A DNA stretch of 14,381 nt from Planctomycetaceae bacterium (GTDB lineage: Bacteria > Planctomycetota > UBA1135 > GCA-002686595), in the NCBI GenBank assembly GCA_013360535.1, contig JABWBL010000029.1:1-14381 (forward strand). The letters run 5' to 3'. The notes under the pieces were generated by a model that saw only the letters and a program-made list of their open reading frames with translations, was not told the origin of the DNA and did not search any database. Below, in pieces: positions 1 to 7,752 of this stretch. Position 1 is the first letter of the stretch. Every line of letters begins with the position of its first letter. A program made the translations under genes and the position numbers.

Positions 1-79
1 CCGGCGCGCTGCCGGGCTGGAACTCGCCCGGACGGGGGGCGGCGCCTTCCGGCGGGAACGGGGGGGTGCGGGCGGACAT
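1..79 (-). CDS. Start of an unknown proline-rich protein, cut by the window edge
   Basis: An ATG at 79-77 on the minus strand opens a frame that stays open to the window edge and begins MSARTPPFPPEGAAPRPG. A purine-rich GGGGCGAGAG directly precedes the ATG and could serve as ribosome binding site. The gene lies 59 nt downstream of the sigma factor stop on the same strand, so the two are probably co-transcribed. A gene in this position after an ECF-type sigma factor is often an anti-sigma factor, a kinase or a membrane protein, but 26 residues of Pro/Gly/Ala-rich sequence do not allow a family call. The low-complexity start could be a cytoplasmic linker before a domain. The start site is supported only by the ribosome binding site and position. 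Confidence 0.45.
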   Translation of the reverse strand, partial: MSARTPPFPPEGAAPRPGEFQPGSAP

Positions 80-138
80 CTCTCGCCCCGATTCCGCAGG
101 TTTGTGCCGCCGCGGGCGATCTTCCCGACCAAAACCGC

Positions 139-717
139 TCATTCCGCGAGCTCGCTCCGCGGCAGCCGCGACAGAAGTTCCTTGCGGAGCGCGCTGGCGG
201 CGCGCTTGAGACGGTACTTGGTCTGCTCGACCGTGATCGAGAGCTCGGCCGCGATGTCGATCAGCGTGCGGTGCTCCACGAAGCGCAGGACGAGCAGCTG
301 GCGCTCTTCCGGCGGCAATTGGGCGATCGCGTGGCGCACCGTCCGCCCGATCTCGCGGTCGGCGATCGACTCCGGCAGCGGGCCGGAAGGGTCGACCTGC
401 TCGGGCAGCTCGTCCCCCGGCAGCGAGACGCGCACGCGCCGCGCGGCGTTCGTCTTGCGCTTGAGGTCGACGCAGCGGCACCACGCGACGCGGTAGGCCC
501 ACGTGCCGAAACTGCCGCGCGCGGGGTCGAAGGAGTCGTTCTGCAGGCGCTCGAGCACGTGCCAGACGAGGTCCTGGAACAGGTCCTCCCGCGTCGTCGG
601 GTCCGACTCGAAATTGGCGATGCAGTGCTGGAACAGCGGGCGGTAACGCTCGAGGAAGACGCTGACCGCGTCGTCGCGCCGCTCGCGCAGTCCTTCGACG
701 AGTTCCCGTTCGTCCAA
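139..717 (-). CDS. ECF-type RNA polymerase sigma-70 factor
   Basis: A 192-residue protein with the two-domain layout of group IV (ECF) sigma factors, which direct RNA polymerase to a restricted set of promoters. Region 2 spans about residues 20-88, with DLFQDLVWHVLERL (45-58) as the core-binding helix and GSFGTWAYRVAW (69-80) as the -10 recognition part. Region 4 spans about 133-183, with LPPEERQLLVLRF (134-146) followed by a helix-turn-helix around IDIAAELSITVEQTKYRL. A poorly conserved linker (about 95-125) separates them. The start is TTG at 717; an in-frame TGA at 738-736 leaves no other usable start codon, which makes the unusual start quite secure. The ribosome binding site is weak. The gene is divergent from the thiolase operon. 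No anti-sigma factor is visible; the truncated downstream gene is the only candidate regulator here. The target promoters cannot be read from this window. Confidence 0.88.
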   Translation of the reverse strand: MDERELVEGLRERRDDAVSVFLERYRPLFQHCIANFESDPTTREDLFQDLVWHVLERLQNDSFDPARGSFGTWAYRVAWCRCVDLKRKTNAARRVRVSLPGDELPEQVDPSGPLPESIADREIGRTVRHAIAQLPPEERQLLVLRFVEHRTLIDIAAELSITVEQTKYRLKRAASALRKELLSRLPRSELAE

Positions 718-905
718 TGGTGGTCCGGCCCTGCGTCACGGAATAGGAAGCGAGGGGGCGTGATGCAAGCGCTTCGTCTCGCGACATTCCACTCCGCTGG
801 ACTTCCGCTCGGACTACGTTCGCGGGAAGGTGGAGGGAATTCGGGTCGCGGCGTATCCTGCTTGCGTTCGCGCTCTCCCGACCCGTTTCAACCGGAGCAC
901 CCACC
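718..905. promoter_or_regulatory. Divergent intergenic region between sigma factor and acyl-CoA operon
   Basis: This 188-nt gap must carry the promoters for both flanking genes. On the plus strand the best -10-like hexamer is TATCCT at 854-859, without a convincing -35. GGAATT at 836-841 resembles the -35 of some ECF promoters, but the distance to a matching -10 is wrong. On the minus strand TTGCAT and TATTCC, 17 nt apart, lie close to the sigma factor start but match consensus poorly. The plus-strand ribosome binding site GGAG is at 894-897. I see no RNA gene, strong hairpin or coding frame here. Confidence 0.35.
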
Positions 906-2090
906 GTGAAGGAAGTTGTCCTCGTCGGCGCCTGCCGCACCCCGATCGCCAAGTTCCAGGGCTCGCTGGCGGGCTTCCGCGCGCCCGACCTCGGGGCCCT
1001 TGCGATCGCCGAGGCCCTGCGCCGCGCCGGCGTCCCGGTCGACGCCGTGGACGAGGTCATCATGGGCAACGTCCTGCAGGCGGGGCTCGGCCAGAACCCG
1101 GCCCGTCAGGCGGCCCGCAAGGCCGGCATTCCCGACCGCGTCGGCTCGTTCACGGTCAACAAGGTGTGCGGCTCCGGCCTCAAGTCCGTGATGCTCGCCG
1201 CCCAAGCCATCCGCGCCGGCGATGCCGAGCTGATCGTCGCCGGGGGCATGGAGAGCATGACCAACGCGCCGTACCTGCTGCCCGAGGCGCGCGCGGGTGT
1301 GAGGCTGGGCCACGGCAAGTTGATCGACTCGATGGTCTGGGACGGCCTGTGGGACATCTACAACGACTTCCACATGGGCATCACGGGCGAGAAGGTGGCC
1401 GAGAAGTACGGCATCACGCGCCAGATGCAGGACGAGTTCGCGGCGCAGAGCCATCGCCGCGCCGCCGAGGCCACCGCGGCCGGGCGCTTCACGGACGAGC
1501 GCTTCGCGGTCGCGATCCCGCAGCGCAAGGGCGATCCGATCCAGTTCAACACCGACGAGGGTGTCAAGGGCGACACGACGGCCGAGGGCATCGCCAAGCT
1601 CAAGCCGGCCTTCAAGCCCGACGGCGGCACGGTGACGGCGGCCAACGCGTCGTCGATCAACGACGGAGCATCGGCGGTGGTCGTGATGAGCGCGGAACGT
1701 GCGAAGCAGCTCGGCTGCAAGCCGCTCGCCCGCGTGCTCGCGTACGGCACCGGCGGTTGCGCGCCGGAGTGGGTGATGATGGCGCCGGAAGTGTCGATCA
1801 AGGGCGTCGCGGCCAAGCTCGGGATGAAGCCCAGCGACTTTGACCTGCACGAGATCAACGAAGCCTTCTCGTCGGCGGCGCTCGCGCTCACCAAGGTGCT
1901 CGAGCTCGATCCCGCGAAGGTCAACGTCAACGGCGGTGCGGTCGCGATCGGTCACCCGATCGGCGCGAGCGGTTGCCGCGTGCTCACGACGCTGCTGCAC
2001 GCGCTGAAGCAGCGCGGCGCGAAGCGGGGCATGGCGTCCTTGTGCCTGGGTGGCGGCAATGCGGTCTCGATGGCCGTGGAGGCGCTGTAG
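906..2090 (+). CDS. Thiolase (acetyl-CoA C-acetyltransferase)
   Basis: A 394-residue full-length thiolase, the usual family size. It condenses two acetyl-CoA to acetoacetyl-CoA or performs the reverse thiolytic cleavage. All catalytic elements are present: nucleophile Cys88 in [13 protein letters not shown], the NEAF motif at 318-321, His350 in [12 protein letters not shown] and the second Cys380 in [15 protein letters not shown]. The stretch [13 protein letters not shown] (113-125) is typical of acetyl-CoA acetyltransferases of the short-chain, biosynthetic type rather than trifunctional-complex thiolases. The start is GTG at 906 with GGAG 8 nt upstream. It is the first gene of the plus-strand acyl-CoA operon, and its stop is 2 nt before the next ATG, so it is very likely co-translated with the 3-hydroxyacyl-CoA dehydrogenase. 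This pairing fits acetoacetyl-CoA to 3-hydroxybutyryl-CoA chemistry. Direction (degradation or synthesis) cannot be told from sequence. Confidence 0.95.
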   Translation: MKEVVLVGACRTPIAKFQGSLAGFRAPDLGALAIAEALRRAGVPVDAVDEVIMGNVLQAGLGQNPARQAARKAGIPDRVGSFTVNKVCGSGLKSVMLAAQAIRAGDAELIVAGGMESMTNAPYLLPEARAGVRLGHGKLIDSMVWDGLWDIYNDFHMGITGEKVAEKYGITRQMQDEFAAQSHRRAAEATAAGRFTDERFAVAIPQRKGDPIQFNTDEGVKGDTTAEGIAKLKPAFKPDGGTVTAANASSINDGASAVVVMSAERAKQLGCKPLARVLAYGTGGCAPEWVMMAPEVSIKGVAAKLGMKPSDFDLHEINEAFSSAALALTKVLELDPAKVNVNGGAVAIGHPIGASGCRVLTTLLHALKQRGAKRGMASLCLGGGNAVSMAVEAL

Positions 2091-2092
2091 TC

Positions 2093-2944
2093 ATGGCTTT
2101 CTACGACAAGGTCGCCGTCATCGGCGCGGGCACGATGGGCAACGGGATCGCGCAGACGTTCGCGACCCACGGCAGTCAGGTGGCGCTGGTCGACATCGAC
2201 GCCAAGGGCCTCGAGAAGGGCGTCGCCGCGATCCGCGCGAGCCTCGACAAGTTCGCGTCGAAGGGCGCCCTGACGAAGGAAGCGGCGGATGCGGCCTTCG
2301 CGAACGTAAGGCCCTCGAGCGCGATGGACGCGGTCAAGGGCGCGGCGCTCGTGGTCGAGGCCGTTTCGGAGCGTGAGGCGATCAAGAAGAGCGTGTTCCA
2401 GCAGCTCGACGCGCTCACCGGGCCGGAGTGCATCCTCGCGACGAACACGAGCTCGATCTCGATCACCGCGATCGCGGCGAGCACGAAGCGTCCCGACAAG
2501 GTGATCGGGATGCACTTCATGAACCCGGTGCCGCTGATGAAGCTCGTCGAGGTCATCCGCGGGCAGGAAACGTCGGCGGAAACGACGGCCAGGGTTGTCG
2601 CCTGCTCGGAGGCGCTCGGCAAGGTGCCGGTCGAAGCGAGCGACTATCCGGGGTTCGTGTCGAACCGCGTGCTGATGCCGATGATCAACGAGGCCGTGTA
2701 CTGCCTGATGGAAGGCGTCGCGACCAAGGAGGGCATCGACACGGTGATGAAGCTCGGCATGAACCATCCGATGGGGCCGCTGGCGCTCGCCGACCTGATC
2801 GGCCTCGATGTCTGCCTCGACATCCTCAACGTGCTCCACACAGGACTCGGCGACGACAAGTACCGGCCCTGCCCGCTGCTCAAGCGCATGGTCGCGGCCG
2901 GGCGCCTGGGACGGAAGTCGAAGAAGGGCTTCTACGACTATTGA
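2093..2944 (+). CDS. 3-hydroxyacyl-CoA (3-hydroxybutyryl-CoA) dehydrogenase
   Basis: A 283-residue protein matching the stand-alone 3-hydroxybutyryl-CoA dehydrogenases (about 282 aa), which interconvert acetoacetyl-CoA and 3-hydroxybutyryl-CoA. The N-terminal Rossmann fold has GAGTMGNGIA at 11-20. The following strand ends VDID (33-36); an acidic residue there suggests NAD(H) rather than NADP(H). The active site is visible as Ser120 in TNTSSIS, His141 in GMHFMNPVPLMKLVEV and Glu153. The C-terminal helical dimerisation domain includes YPGFVSNRVLMPMINEA and NHPMGPLALADLIGLD, and the protein ends with the typical GRKSKKGFYDY. The ATG at 2093 is chosen because a GGAGG lies 10 nt upstream inside the thiolase gene and because MAFYDKVAVIGAG gives the expected short lead-in to the fold. 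It is stand-alone, with no fused enoyl-CoA hydratase domain as in FadB. Confidence 0.94.
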   Translation: MAFYDKVAVIGAGTMGNGIAQTFATHGSQVALVDIDAKGLEKGVAAIRASLDKFASKGALTKEAADAAFANVRPSSAMDAVKGAALVVEAVSEREAIKKSVFQQLDALTGPECILATNTSSISITAIAASTKRPDKVIGMHFMNPVPLMKLVEVIRGQETSAETTARVVACSEALGKVPVEASDYPGFVSNRVLMPMINEAVYCLMEGVATKEGIDTVMKLGMNHPMGPLALADLIGLDVCLDILNVLHTGLGDDKYRPCPLLKRMVAAGRLGRKSKKGFYDY

Positions 2945-3006
2945 GAGCGGCCCGAGCGCGCGACAGCACGACGAACACCGACCGAAAACCACGGGAAAAG
3001 CCAGCC

Positions 3007-4146
3007 ATGTTCGAACTGAGCGAAGAACTGACGATGGTCCGCGACGCCGCGCGCGAGTTCGCCGAGCGTGAGCTCAAGCCGCGCGCCACGAAGCACGACC
3101 GGCAGGAGCACCTCGACGCGGAAGTGCTCAAGCTGATCGGCGAGCTGGGCTTCTGGGGCCTGACGGTCTCGGAGGAGTACGGCGGTTCTGGCCTGGGGAA
3201 TCTCGCGCTCTCGATCGTGCTGGAGGAGCTCAACCGCGGCTGCGGCGCGACCGGCGTCACGGTCAGCGTGCACAACAGCCTCCTGTGCTCGCCGCTGATG
3301 AAGTACGGCAACGCGGAGCAGAAGAAGCGCTTCCTGCCGAAGCTCGCGAGTGGCGAGTGGATCGGCGCCTACTGCCTGACCGAGCCGGGTTCGGGCTCCG
3401 ACGCGGCGGCGCTCTCGACGCGCGCGGTCAAGGACGGCGACCACTACGTGCTCGACGGCACGAAGATCTGGGTCACTTCGGGTTCGATGGCGGGGCTCGC
3501 GCTCGTGTACGCGCGCACCAACCCCGACGTGCCGAAGGCCAAGGGCATCAGCGCGTTCCTGGTCGAGACCTCGACGCCCGGCTGCATCGTCGGCAAGAAG
3601 GAGCTCAAGTGCGGCATCCGCGGCTCACCCGCGGTCGAGCTGCAGTTCGACAAGTGCCGCGTTCCGGCCGCGAACATGGTGGGAGCGCTCGACAAGGGCT
3701 TCCCGATCGCGATGGACACTCTCGACGGCGGTCGCATCGGCATCGCCGCGCAGTCGGTCGGCATCGGACAGGCCTGCCTCGAGGAGGCGATCAGCTACGC
3801 GAAGGTGCGCGTGCAGTTCGGCAAGCCGATCGCGCACTTCCAGGCCATCCAGCACAAGATTGCCGACATGCAGACGCGCCTCTCCGCCTCGCGCATGCTC
3901 GTGCAGAAGGCGGCGTGGCTGCGCGACCGCGGCGAGCCCTGCGGTCGTCAGGCGGCCGAAGCGAAGCTGTTCGCGTCGCAGACGGCCAACTTCTGCGCCG
4001 ACGAGTGCCTGCAGATCCACGGGGGCGCGGGCTACACCGACCACTTCATCGCCGAGCGGCTCTTCCGCGATGCGCGCATCACCGAGATCTACGAGGGTGC
4101 GACCGACATCCAGCGCCTCGTGATCGCCCGTTCGGTGATCGGCTAG
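3007..4146 (+). CDS. Acyl-CoA dehydrogenase 1 (short-chain type)
   Basis: A 379-residue FAD enzyme, full length for soluble short-chain acyl-CoA dehydrogenases, which introduce the alpha,beta double bond and pass electrons to ETF. The helical N-terminal domain covers about 1-120, the beta domain about 121-230 with the flavin-contacting AYCLTEPGSGSD (121-132) and KIWVTSGS (153-160), and the C-terminal helical domain follows with DGGRIGIAAQSVGIGQACLE. The catalytic base is Glu363 in IYEGATDIQR. The ATG at 3007 gives the canonical start (FELSEELTMVRDAAREF); the ribosome binding site is a weak GGGA 10 nt upstream. A 62-nt gap separates it from the dehydrogenase before it, the largest gap inside the operon. 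It differs clearly from the second acyl-CoA dehydrogenase at 7753, so the two probably have different substrates. Butyryl-CoA, isobutyryl-CoA and 2-methylbutyryl-CoA are all plausible; sequence alone does not decide. Confidence 0.94.
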   Translation: MFELSEELTMVRDAAREFAERELKPRATKHDRQEHLDAEVLKLIGELGFWGLTVSEEYGGSGLGNLALSIVLEELNRGCGATGVTVSVHNSLLCSPLMKYGNAEQKKRFLPKLASGEWIGAYCLTEPGSGSDAAALSTRAVKDGDHYVLDGTKIWVTSGSMAGLALVYARTNPDVPKAKGISAFLVETSTPGCIVGKKELKCGIRGSPAVELQFDKCRVPAANMVGALDKGFPIAMDTLDGGRIGIAAQSVGIGQACLEEAISYAKVRVQFGKPIAHFQAIQHKIADMQTRLSASRMLVQKAAWLRDRGEPCGRQAAEAKLFASQTANFCADECLQIHGGAGYTDHFIAERLFRDARITEIYEGATDIQRLVIARSVIG

Positions 4147-4162
4147 GACCGGAGCGACGCAC

Positions 4163-5128
4163 GTGGCCGCCGTCGAGACGCTCGCTGCACGCATCGAACG
4201 CGGGGATCGCACCGCGCTCGCGCGCTTGATCAGCTGGGCCGAAAACGGCGACGCACGTTTTGCCGCGGAATTGGCGGCACTTTGGACCAAGGTCGGGCGC
4301 GCGTGGCGCATCGGCGTCACCGGGCCGCCGGGCGCGGGCAAGAGCACGCTCGTCAACGAACTTGCGCGGATCGAGCGCTCGCGCGAGCGCACCGTCGGCA
4401 TCTGCGCCGTCGACCCGTCGAGCCCGTTCACCGGTGGAGCGCTGCTCGGCGACCGCATCCGCATGGACGACCGCACGATGGATCCGGGCGTGTACATCCG
4501 CTCGATGGCGTCGCGTGGCAGCCACGGCGGCCTCGCGCGCGCGGCGGCGAGCGCCTGCGACGTGCTCGACGCCTTCGGCTTCGCGACGATCCTGCTCGAA
4601 ACCGTCGGTGTCGGTCAGGCCGAGTACGACGTGCTGGACGCGGCCGACACGGTCGTCGTCGTGTTGTGCCCGGGTGCCGGTGACGGCATCCAGGCGATGA
4701 AGGCGGGGCTGCTCGAGGTCGCGGACGTGCTCGTCGTCAACAAGAGCGACTTGCCGGGCGCCGAGCGCCTGATGAACGACCTCACCGAAGCCGTGCACGT
4801 GCGCTTCACCAAGCGCGCGTGGCACGTTCCGGTGGTCGGCGCGAGCGCGGGCACGTCGAAGGGCATCGAGGACGTGCTCGAGGCCGTGGCGCAGCATCGC
4901 GCGCACGTCGAAGCGAGCGGACTCGGGGCTGCGCGCACGAAGAAGCGCGTCGAGCAGGTCCGTCACTCGGTGTCGGAACAGCTCGCGGAGCGCTTGTGGG
5001 GACCGGAAGGCTTGCGCGGGCGCGTCGAGACGGAACTGGGGCGTGGCGTGTCGCCGCATGCGATCGCCGCAGCGCTCCTGGAAGAGATCACGCACGGGCT
5101 CACGCGGCCCGCGGAGGTTCGGGGATGA
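4163..5128 (+). CDS. meaB: MeaB/ArgK-type G-protein chaperone of B12-dependent acyl-CoA mutase
   Basis: A 321-residue SIMIBI-class GTPase of the MeaB/MMAA family. These bind the mutase, gate delivery of adenosylcobalamin and help eject inactivated cofactor. The Walker A is GPPGAGKST (54-62). The family-specific segment [18 protein letters not shown] covers 84-101, followed by [12 protein letters not shown]. The switch/Walker B area is ETVGVGQ (146-152), and NKSD (193-196) is the guanine-specificity motif. The C-terminal helical arm used for dimerisation is present. The start is GTG at 4163 with GGAG 8 nt upstream. Its TGA overlaps the ATG of the mutase large subunit in ATGA, so the chaperone and its client are translationally coupled; this is the strongest contextual support for the pairing. 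It is a separate protein, unlike IcmF, where the G domain is fused between the mutase domains. Confidence 0.95.
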   Translation: MAAVETLAARIERGDRTALARLISWAENGDARFAAELAALWTKVGRAWRIGVTGPPGAGKSTLVNELARIERSRERTVGICAVDPSSPFTGGALLGDRIRMDDRTMDPGVYIRSMASRGSHGGLARAAASACDVLDAFGFATILLETVGVGQAEYDVLDAADTVVVVLCPGAGDGIQAMKAGLLEVADVLVVNKSDLPGAERLMNDLTEAVHVRFTKRAWHVPVVGASAGTSKGIEDVLEAVAQHRAHVEASGLGAARTKKRVEQVRHSVSEQLAERLWGPEGLRGRVETELGRGVSPHAIAAALLEEITHGLTRPAEVRG

Positions 5129-6795
5129 GCAACGAACGCAGGCAGACGAACGTCCAGTCGATCGACGCGCGCGCGCTGTGGCAGCAGGAGTTCGACGCGG
5201 CGAAGAAGCGCGGCGTGGAGTTCACGAGCCTGTCGGGCGCGCCGCTCAAGCCGCTCTACGGTCCCGAGGACGCGCCCGGCGAGTTCGAGAGCGAGCTCGG
5301 GTACCCCGGCGCGTTCCCGTACACCCGCGGCGTGCATCCGACGATGTACCGCAGCCGCCTGTGGACCATGCGGCAGTTCGCGGGCTTCGGCAGCGCGCGC
5401 CAGACCAACGAGCGCTTCAAGTTCCTGCTCGCGCACGGGCAGACGGGCCTTTCGACGGCCTTCGACTTCCCGACGCTGATGGGCTACGACTCCGACCACG
5501 CGCATTCGCTCGGCGAAGTGGGGCAGGTCGGCGTCGCGATCAGCTCGCTCGCCGACATGGAAGTGCTGATGAGCGGCATCCCGATGGCCGAGGTCTCGAC
5601 CTCGATGACCATCAACGGGCCCGCGCCGATCCTGCTCGCGTTCTACATCGCCTGCGGCGAGCGGCAGGGCGTCGACCCGAAGCTGCTGCGCGGCACCGTG
5701 CAGAACGACATCCTCAAGGAATACCAGGCGCAGCACGCGTGGCTGGTCCCGGCCGAGCCCGCGCTGCGCATGATCACGGACGTGATGGGCTACTGCGCGC
5801 GCAAGGTGCCGCAGTGGAACACGATCTCGATCTCGGGTTACCACATCCGCGAGGCCGGCTCGACGGCGGCGCAGGAGCTCGCTTTCACGCTCGCCAACGG
5901 CATGGAGTACGTGCGGCGCGGCAAGGCGGCCGGGCTCGACGTCGACGAGTTCGCGCCGCGGCTGTCGTTCTTCTTTGACAGCCACCTCGACTTCTTCGAG
6001 GAGATCGCCAAGTTCCGCGCGGCGCGCCGCATCTGGGCGCGCAAGCTGCGCGACACATTCGGCGCCAAGGATCCGCGCTCGTGGATGGTGCGCTTCCACA
6101 CGCAGACTGCGGGCGTATCGCTGACGGCGCAGCAGCCGGAGAACAACATCGTGCGCACGGCCTTCGAGGCGCTCGCGGCGGTGCTCGGTGGCACGCAGTC
6201 GCTGCACACCAACTCGATGGACGAGACGCTCTCGCTGCCGACCGAGAAGGCCGTGAAGATCGCGCTGCGCACGCAGCAGGTGATCGCGGAGGAGATCGAG
6301 GTCGCGCACGTGATCGACCCGCTCGGCGGCTCGTACTACGTCGAGGCGCTGACCAACCGGCTCGAGGCTGAGGCGGAGCGTTATTTCGCCGAGATCGAGC
6401 GTCGCGGCGGTGTCGTGCCGGCGACCGAGCAGGGCTACATCCAGAAGGAGATCCACCGTTCGGCGATCGCCTACCAGGCGGCGGTCGAGCGTGGCTCCAA
6501 GCGTGTCGTCGGCGTCAACTGCTACGTCGAGGACGACAAGGGCCCGACGATCGAGCTGCACAAGATCGATCCGGCGGTCGAGCGCGAGCAGCACCAGCGG
6601 CTCGCCGAGCTGCGCAAGAAGCGCGATGCGTCGAAGGCCAAGCGCGCGCTCGACGAGATCCACGACGCGTGCAAGGGGCAGGACAACCTGCTCGAGCGCT
6701 TCGTGGCCGCCGCGCACGCCGACTGCACGCTGGGCGAGATCGCCGACGTGCTGCGCGCCGAGTTCGGGCACTACAAGGAACCCAAGATCCTCTGA
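5125..6795 (+). CDS. B12-dependent acyl-CoA mutase, large catalytic subunit (methylmalonyl-/isobutyryl-CoA mutase family, isobutyryl-CoA type signature)
   Basis: A 556-residue TIM-barrel catalytic subunit of the adenosylcobalamin mutase family, lacking the B12-binding domain, which is encoded separately at 7030. Family landmarks are [20 protein letters not shown] (65-84), [17 protein letters not shown] (108-124), [41 protein letters not shown] with conserved His240, and [12 protein letters not shown]. Routine annotation would call it methylmalonyl-CoA mutase. However, the residue equivalent to Tyr89 of Propionibacterium mutase is Phe85 (RQFAGFG), and that equivalent to Arg207 is Gln203 (KEYQAQH). 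These are the Phe/Gln pair known from isobutyryl-CoA mutase. Ala112 stands where 2-hydroxyisobutyryl-CoA mutase has Asp, which argues against that activity. The inferred reaction is therefore butyryl-CoA to isobutyryl-CoA, with moderate confidence. The ATG at 5125 has GGAGG 7 nt upstream and overlaps the meaB stop. A membrane-protein gene sits between it and the small subunit. Confidence 0.93.
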   Translation: MSNERRQTNVQSIDARALWQQEFDAAKKRGVEFTSLSGAPLKPLYGPEDAPGEFESELGYPGAFPYTRGVHPTMYRSRLWTMRQFAGFGSARQTNERFKFLLAHGQTGLSTAFDFPTLMGYDSDHAHSLGEVGQVGVAISSLADMEVLMSGIPMAEVSTSMTINGPAPILLAFYIACGERQGVDPKLLRGTVQNDILKEYQAQHAWLVPAEPALRMITDVMGYCARKVPQWNTISISGYHIREAGSTAAQELAFTLANGMEYVRRGKAAGLDVDEFAPRLSFFFDSHLDFFEEIAKFRAARRIWARKLRDTFGAKDPRSWMVRFHTQTAGVSLTAQQPENNIVRTAFEALAAVLGGTQSLHTNSMDETLSLPTEKAVKIALRTQQVIAEEIEVAHVIDPLGGSYYVEALTNRLEAEAERYFAEIERRGGVVPATEQGYIQKEIHRSAIAYQAAVERGSKRVVGVNCYVEDDKGPTIELHKIDPAVEREQHQRLAELRKKRDASKAKRALDEIHDACKGQDNLLERFVAAAHADCTLGEIADVLRAEFGHYKEPKIL

Positions 6796-6800
6796 GCGCC

Positions 6801-7025
6801 ATGGCCCGAGGAACCAACCCGCTCGTGCAGCTCGTCACGCTGCTCCTGATCGTGCCGGCGATCGTCACGGTCGTCGTCGGGATCGACTTCCTGATCCGCG
6901 GGCTGGGGATCGGGGAACTGCACATTCCGCGCTCGGGTGCGTGGGCGCTGTTCATCGGCGCCTCGTGCCTGGGCACGGGCTGGATCGCCAAGCAAGGCCT
7001 GACGGCTCTCTGGAAGAAGCTCTAG
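6801..7025 (+). CDS. Small two-helix membrane protein of unknown function
   Basis: A 74-residue protein that I do not recognise. Two hydrophobic segments are evident, at about 8-32 ([20 protein letters not shown] and beyond) and about 46-68 ([18 protein letters not shown]). They are separated by a short loop with HIPRSG, and the protein ends in KKL. The N-terminus is short with one Arg, so a hairpin with both ends on the same face is likely. The gene starts 5 nt after the mutase large subunit stop and ends 4 nt before the small subunit start. It must therefore be transcribed with both and is probably real despite its size: the ATG, stop and tight spacing fit the operon. No clear Shine-Dalgarno is seen, so translation may depend on coupling. 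Possible roles include membrane anchoring or a general small membrane protein of the lineage; neither is supported by a motif. Confidence 0.75.
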   Translation: MARGTNPLVQLVTLLLIVPAIVTVVVGIDFLIRGLGIGELHIPRSGAWALFIGASCLGTGWIAKQGLTALWKKL

Positions 7026-7029
7026 CGAG

Positions 7030-7461
7030 ATGCAAATGACCCTACGCAAGATCCGAGTCCTTGTCGGCAAGCCCGGCCTCGATGGCCACGACCGCGGCGC
7101 GAAGACCGTCGCGAGCGCGCTGCGCGATCACGGCATGGAGGTGATCTACACCGGCCTGCACCAGACGCCCGAGGCGATCGCGGAAATCGCGGCGCAAGAA
7201 GACGTCGACGTCGTCGGGCTGTCGATCCTCTCCGGCGCGCACATGGCGCTCTTCCCGCGCGTGCGGGCGGAGCTCGTCAAGCGCGGCATGGGCCACGTGC
7301 TGCTCACCGGCGGCGGCATCATCCCGCAGGACGACATGCAGGCGCTCGAGAGTGGCGGCTACGCCAAGCTCTTCGGGCCCGGCACGCCAACCGAGGCGAT
7401 CGCGAAGTGGATCCAGGGCGAGATGGAGAAGCGCTGGAAGGCCGAAGGAGCGCAGTCATGA
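7030..7461 (+). CDS. B12-dependent acyl-CoA mutase, small cobalamin-binding subunit
   Basis: A 143-residue stand-alone cobalamin-binding domain that completes the split mutase. The lower-axial-ligand motif D-x-H-x-x-G is seen as DGHDRG at 18-23, with His20 the predicted cobalt ligand. It is followed by the S-x-L motif (Ser65-Ile-Leu67 in [10 protein letters not shown]) and the glycine-rich TGGGIIP starting at 93. The start [19 protein letters not shown] is close to textbook for mutase small subunits of about 135-145 aa. The ATG at 7030 is used; a second in-frame ATG two codons later is an alternative, and neither has a strong ribosome binding site. The gene ends in an ATGA overlap with the HTH gene. 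Absence of a fused catalytic domain makes a cobalamin sensor the only other reading. The meaB and large-subunit genes just upstream make the mutase role far more likely. Confidence 0.95.
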   Translation: MQMTLRKIRVLVGKPGLDGHDRGAKTVASALRDHGMEVIYTGLHQTPEAIAEIAAQEDVDVVGLSILSGAHMALFPRVRAELVKRGMGHVLLTGGGIIPQDDMQALESGGYAKLFGPGTPTEAIAKWIQGEMEKRWKAEGAQS

Positions 7462-7739
7462 GCGACACCAACGCGCAACGCGACATCCTGACGATCGAAG
7501 AAGCGGCCGAGCTGCTCGGCGTCAGCGTCAAGACGTTCAACAAGGTGCTGCATTCGCAGGACCTGCCCGCGCGCAAGATCGGCCGCGAGTGGAAGTTCTC
7601 GCGGGCCGCGCTGATCGAGTGGGTCGGCAGCGGGCGCAGCAAGGACTTCTACCAGGGCCACGGCGAGGACGACGACGACACGCCGTCGGGCAATCCGGAA
7701 AAGGCGCGCCGCACCGCGGGCTGGAAGATCGAGTACTAG
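7458..7739 (+). CDS. Excisionase/MerR-like helix-turn-helix DNA-binding protein
   Basis: A 93-residue protein with a single winged-helix-like DNA-binding domain of the excisionase/MerR/BldC type (HTH_17-like). [20 protein letters not shown] (10-29) forms the helix-turn-helix, and [20 protein letters not shown] (37-56) the wing and following helix. The remaining tail is polar and acidic (GEDDDD) and has no recognisable domain. The start ATG overlaps the stop of the mutase B12-binding subunit in ATGA and has an excellent GAAGGAG 7 nt upstream, so it is strongly translated and coupled to the mutase. The position suggests a regulator of, or partner to, this acyl-CoA operon rather than a phage excisionase; no integrase or phage gene is nearby. 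What it binds is unknown. Confidence 0.88.
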   Translation: MSDTNAQRDILTIEEAAELLGVSVKTFNKVLHSQDLPARKIGREWKFSRAALIEWVGSGRSKDFYQGHGEDDDDTPSGNPEKARRTAGWKIEY

Positions 7740-7752
7740 GAGCAGAATCACC

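Noticed and set aside
4963..6771. Long open frame (about 600 codons) on the minus strand opposite the mutase large subunit
   Set aside because: It is Arg/Leu/His-rich with no recognisable domain and lies exactly opposite a conserved gene. This is the usual antisense shadow of high-GC coding sequence.
5125..7461. Fused IcmF-type mutase (B12 domain, G domain and catalytic domain in one protein)
   Set aside because: The three functions are in separate genes with their own starts and stops, in the order meaB, large, small; no frameshift is needed to explain it.
7458..7739. HTH gene as a phage or plasmid excisionase marking a mobile element
   Set aside because: There is no integrase, attachment site or composition change nearby, and the gene is tightly coupled to metabolic genes; this domain type is common in chromosomal regulators.
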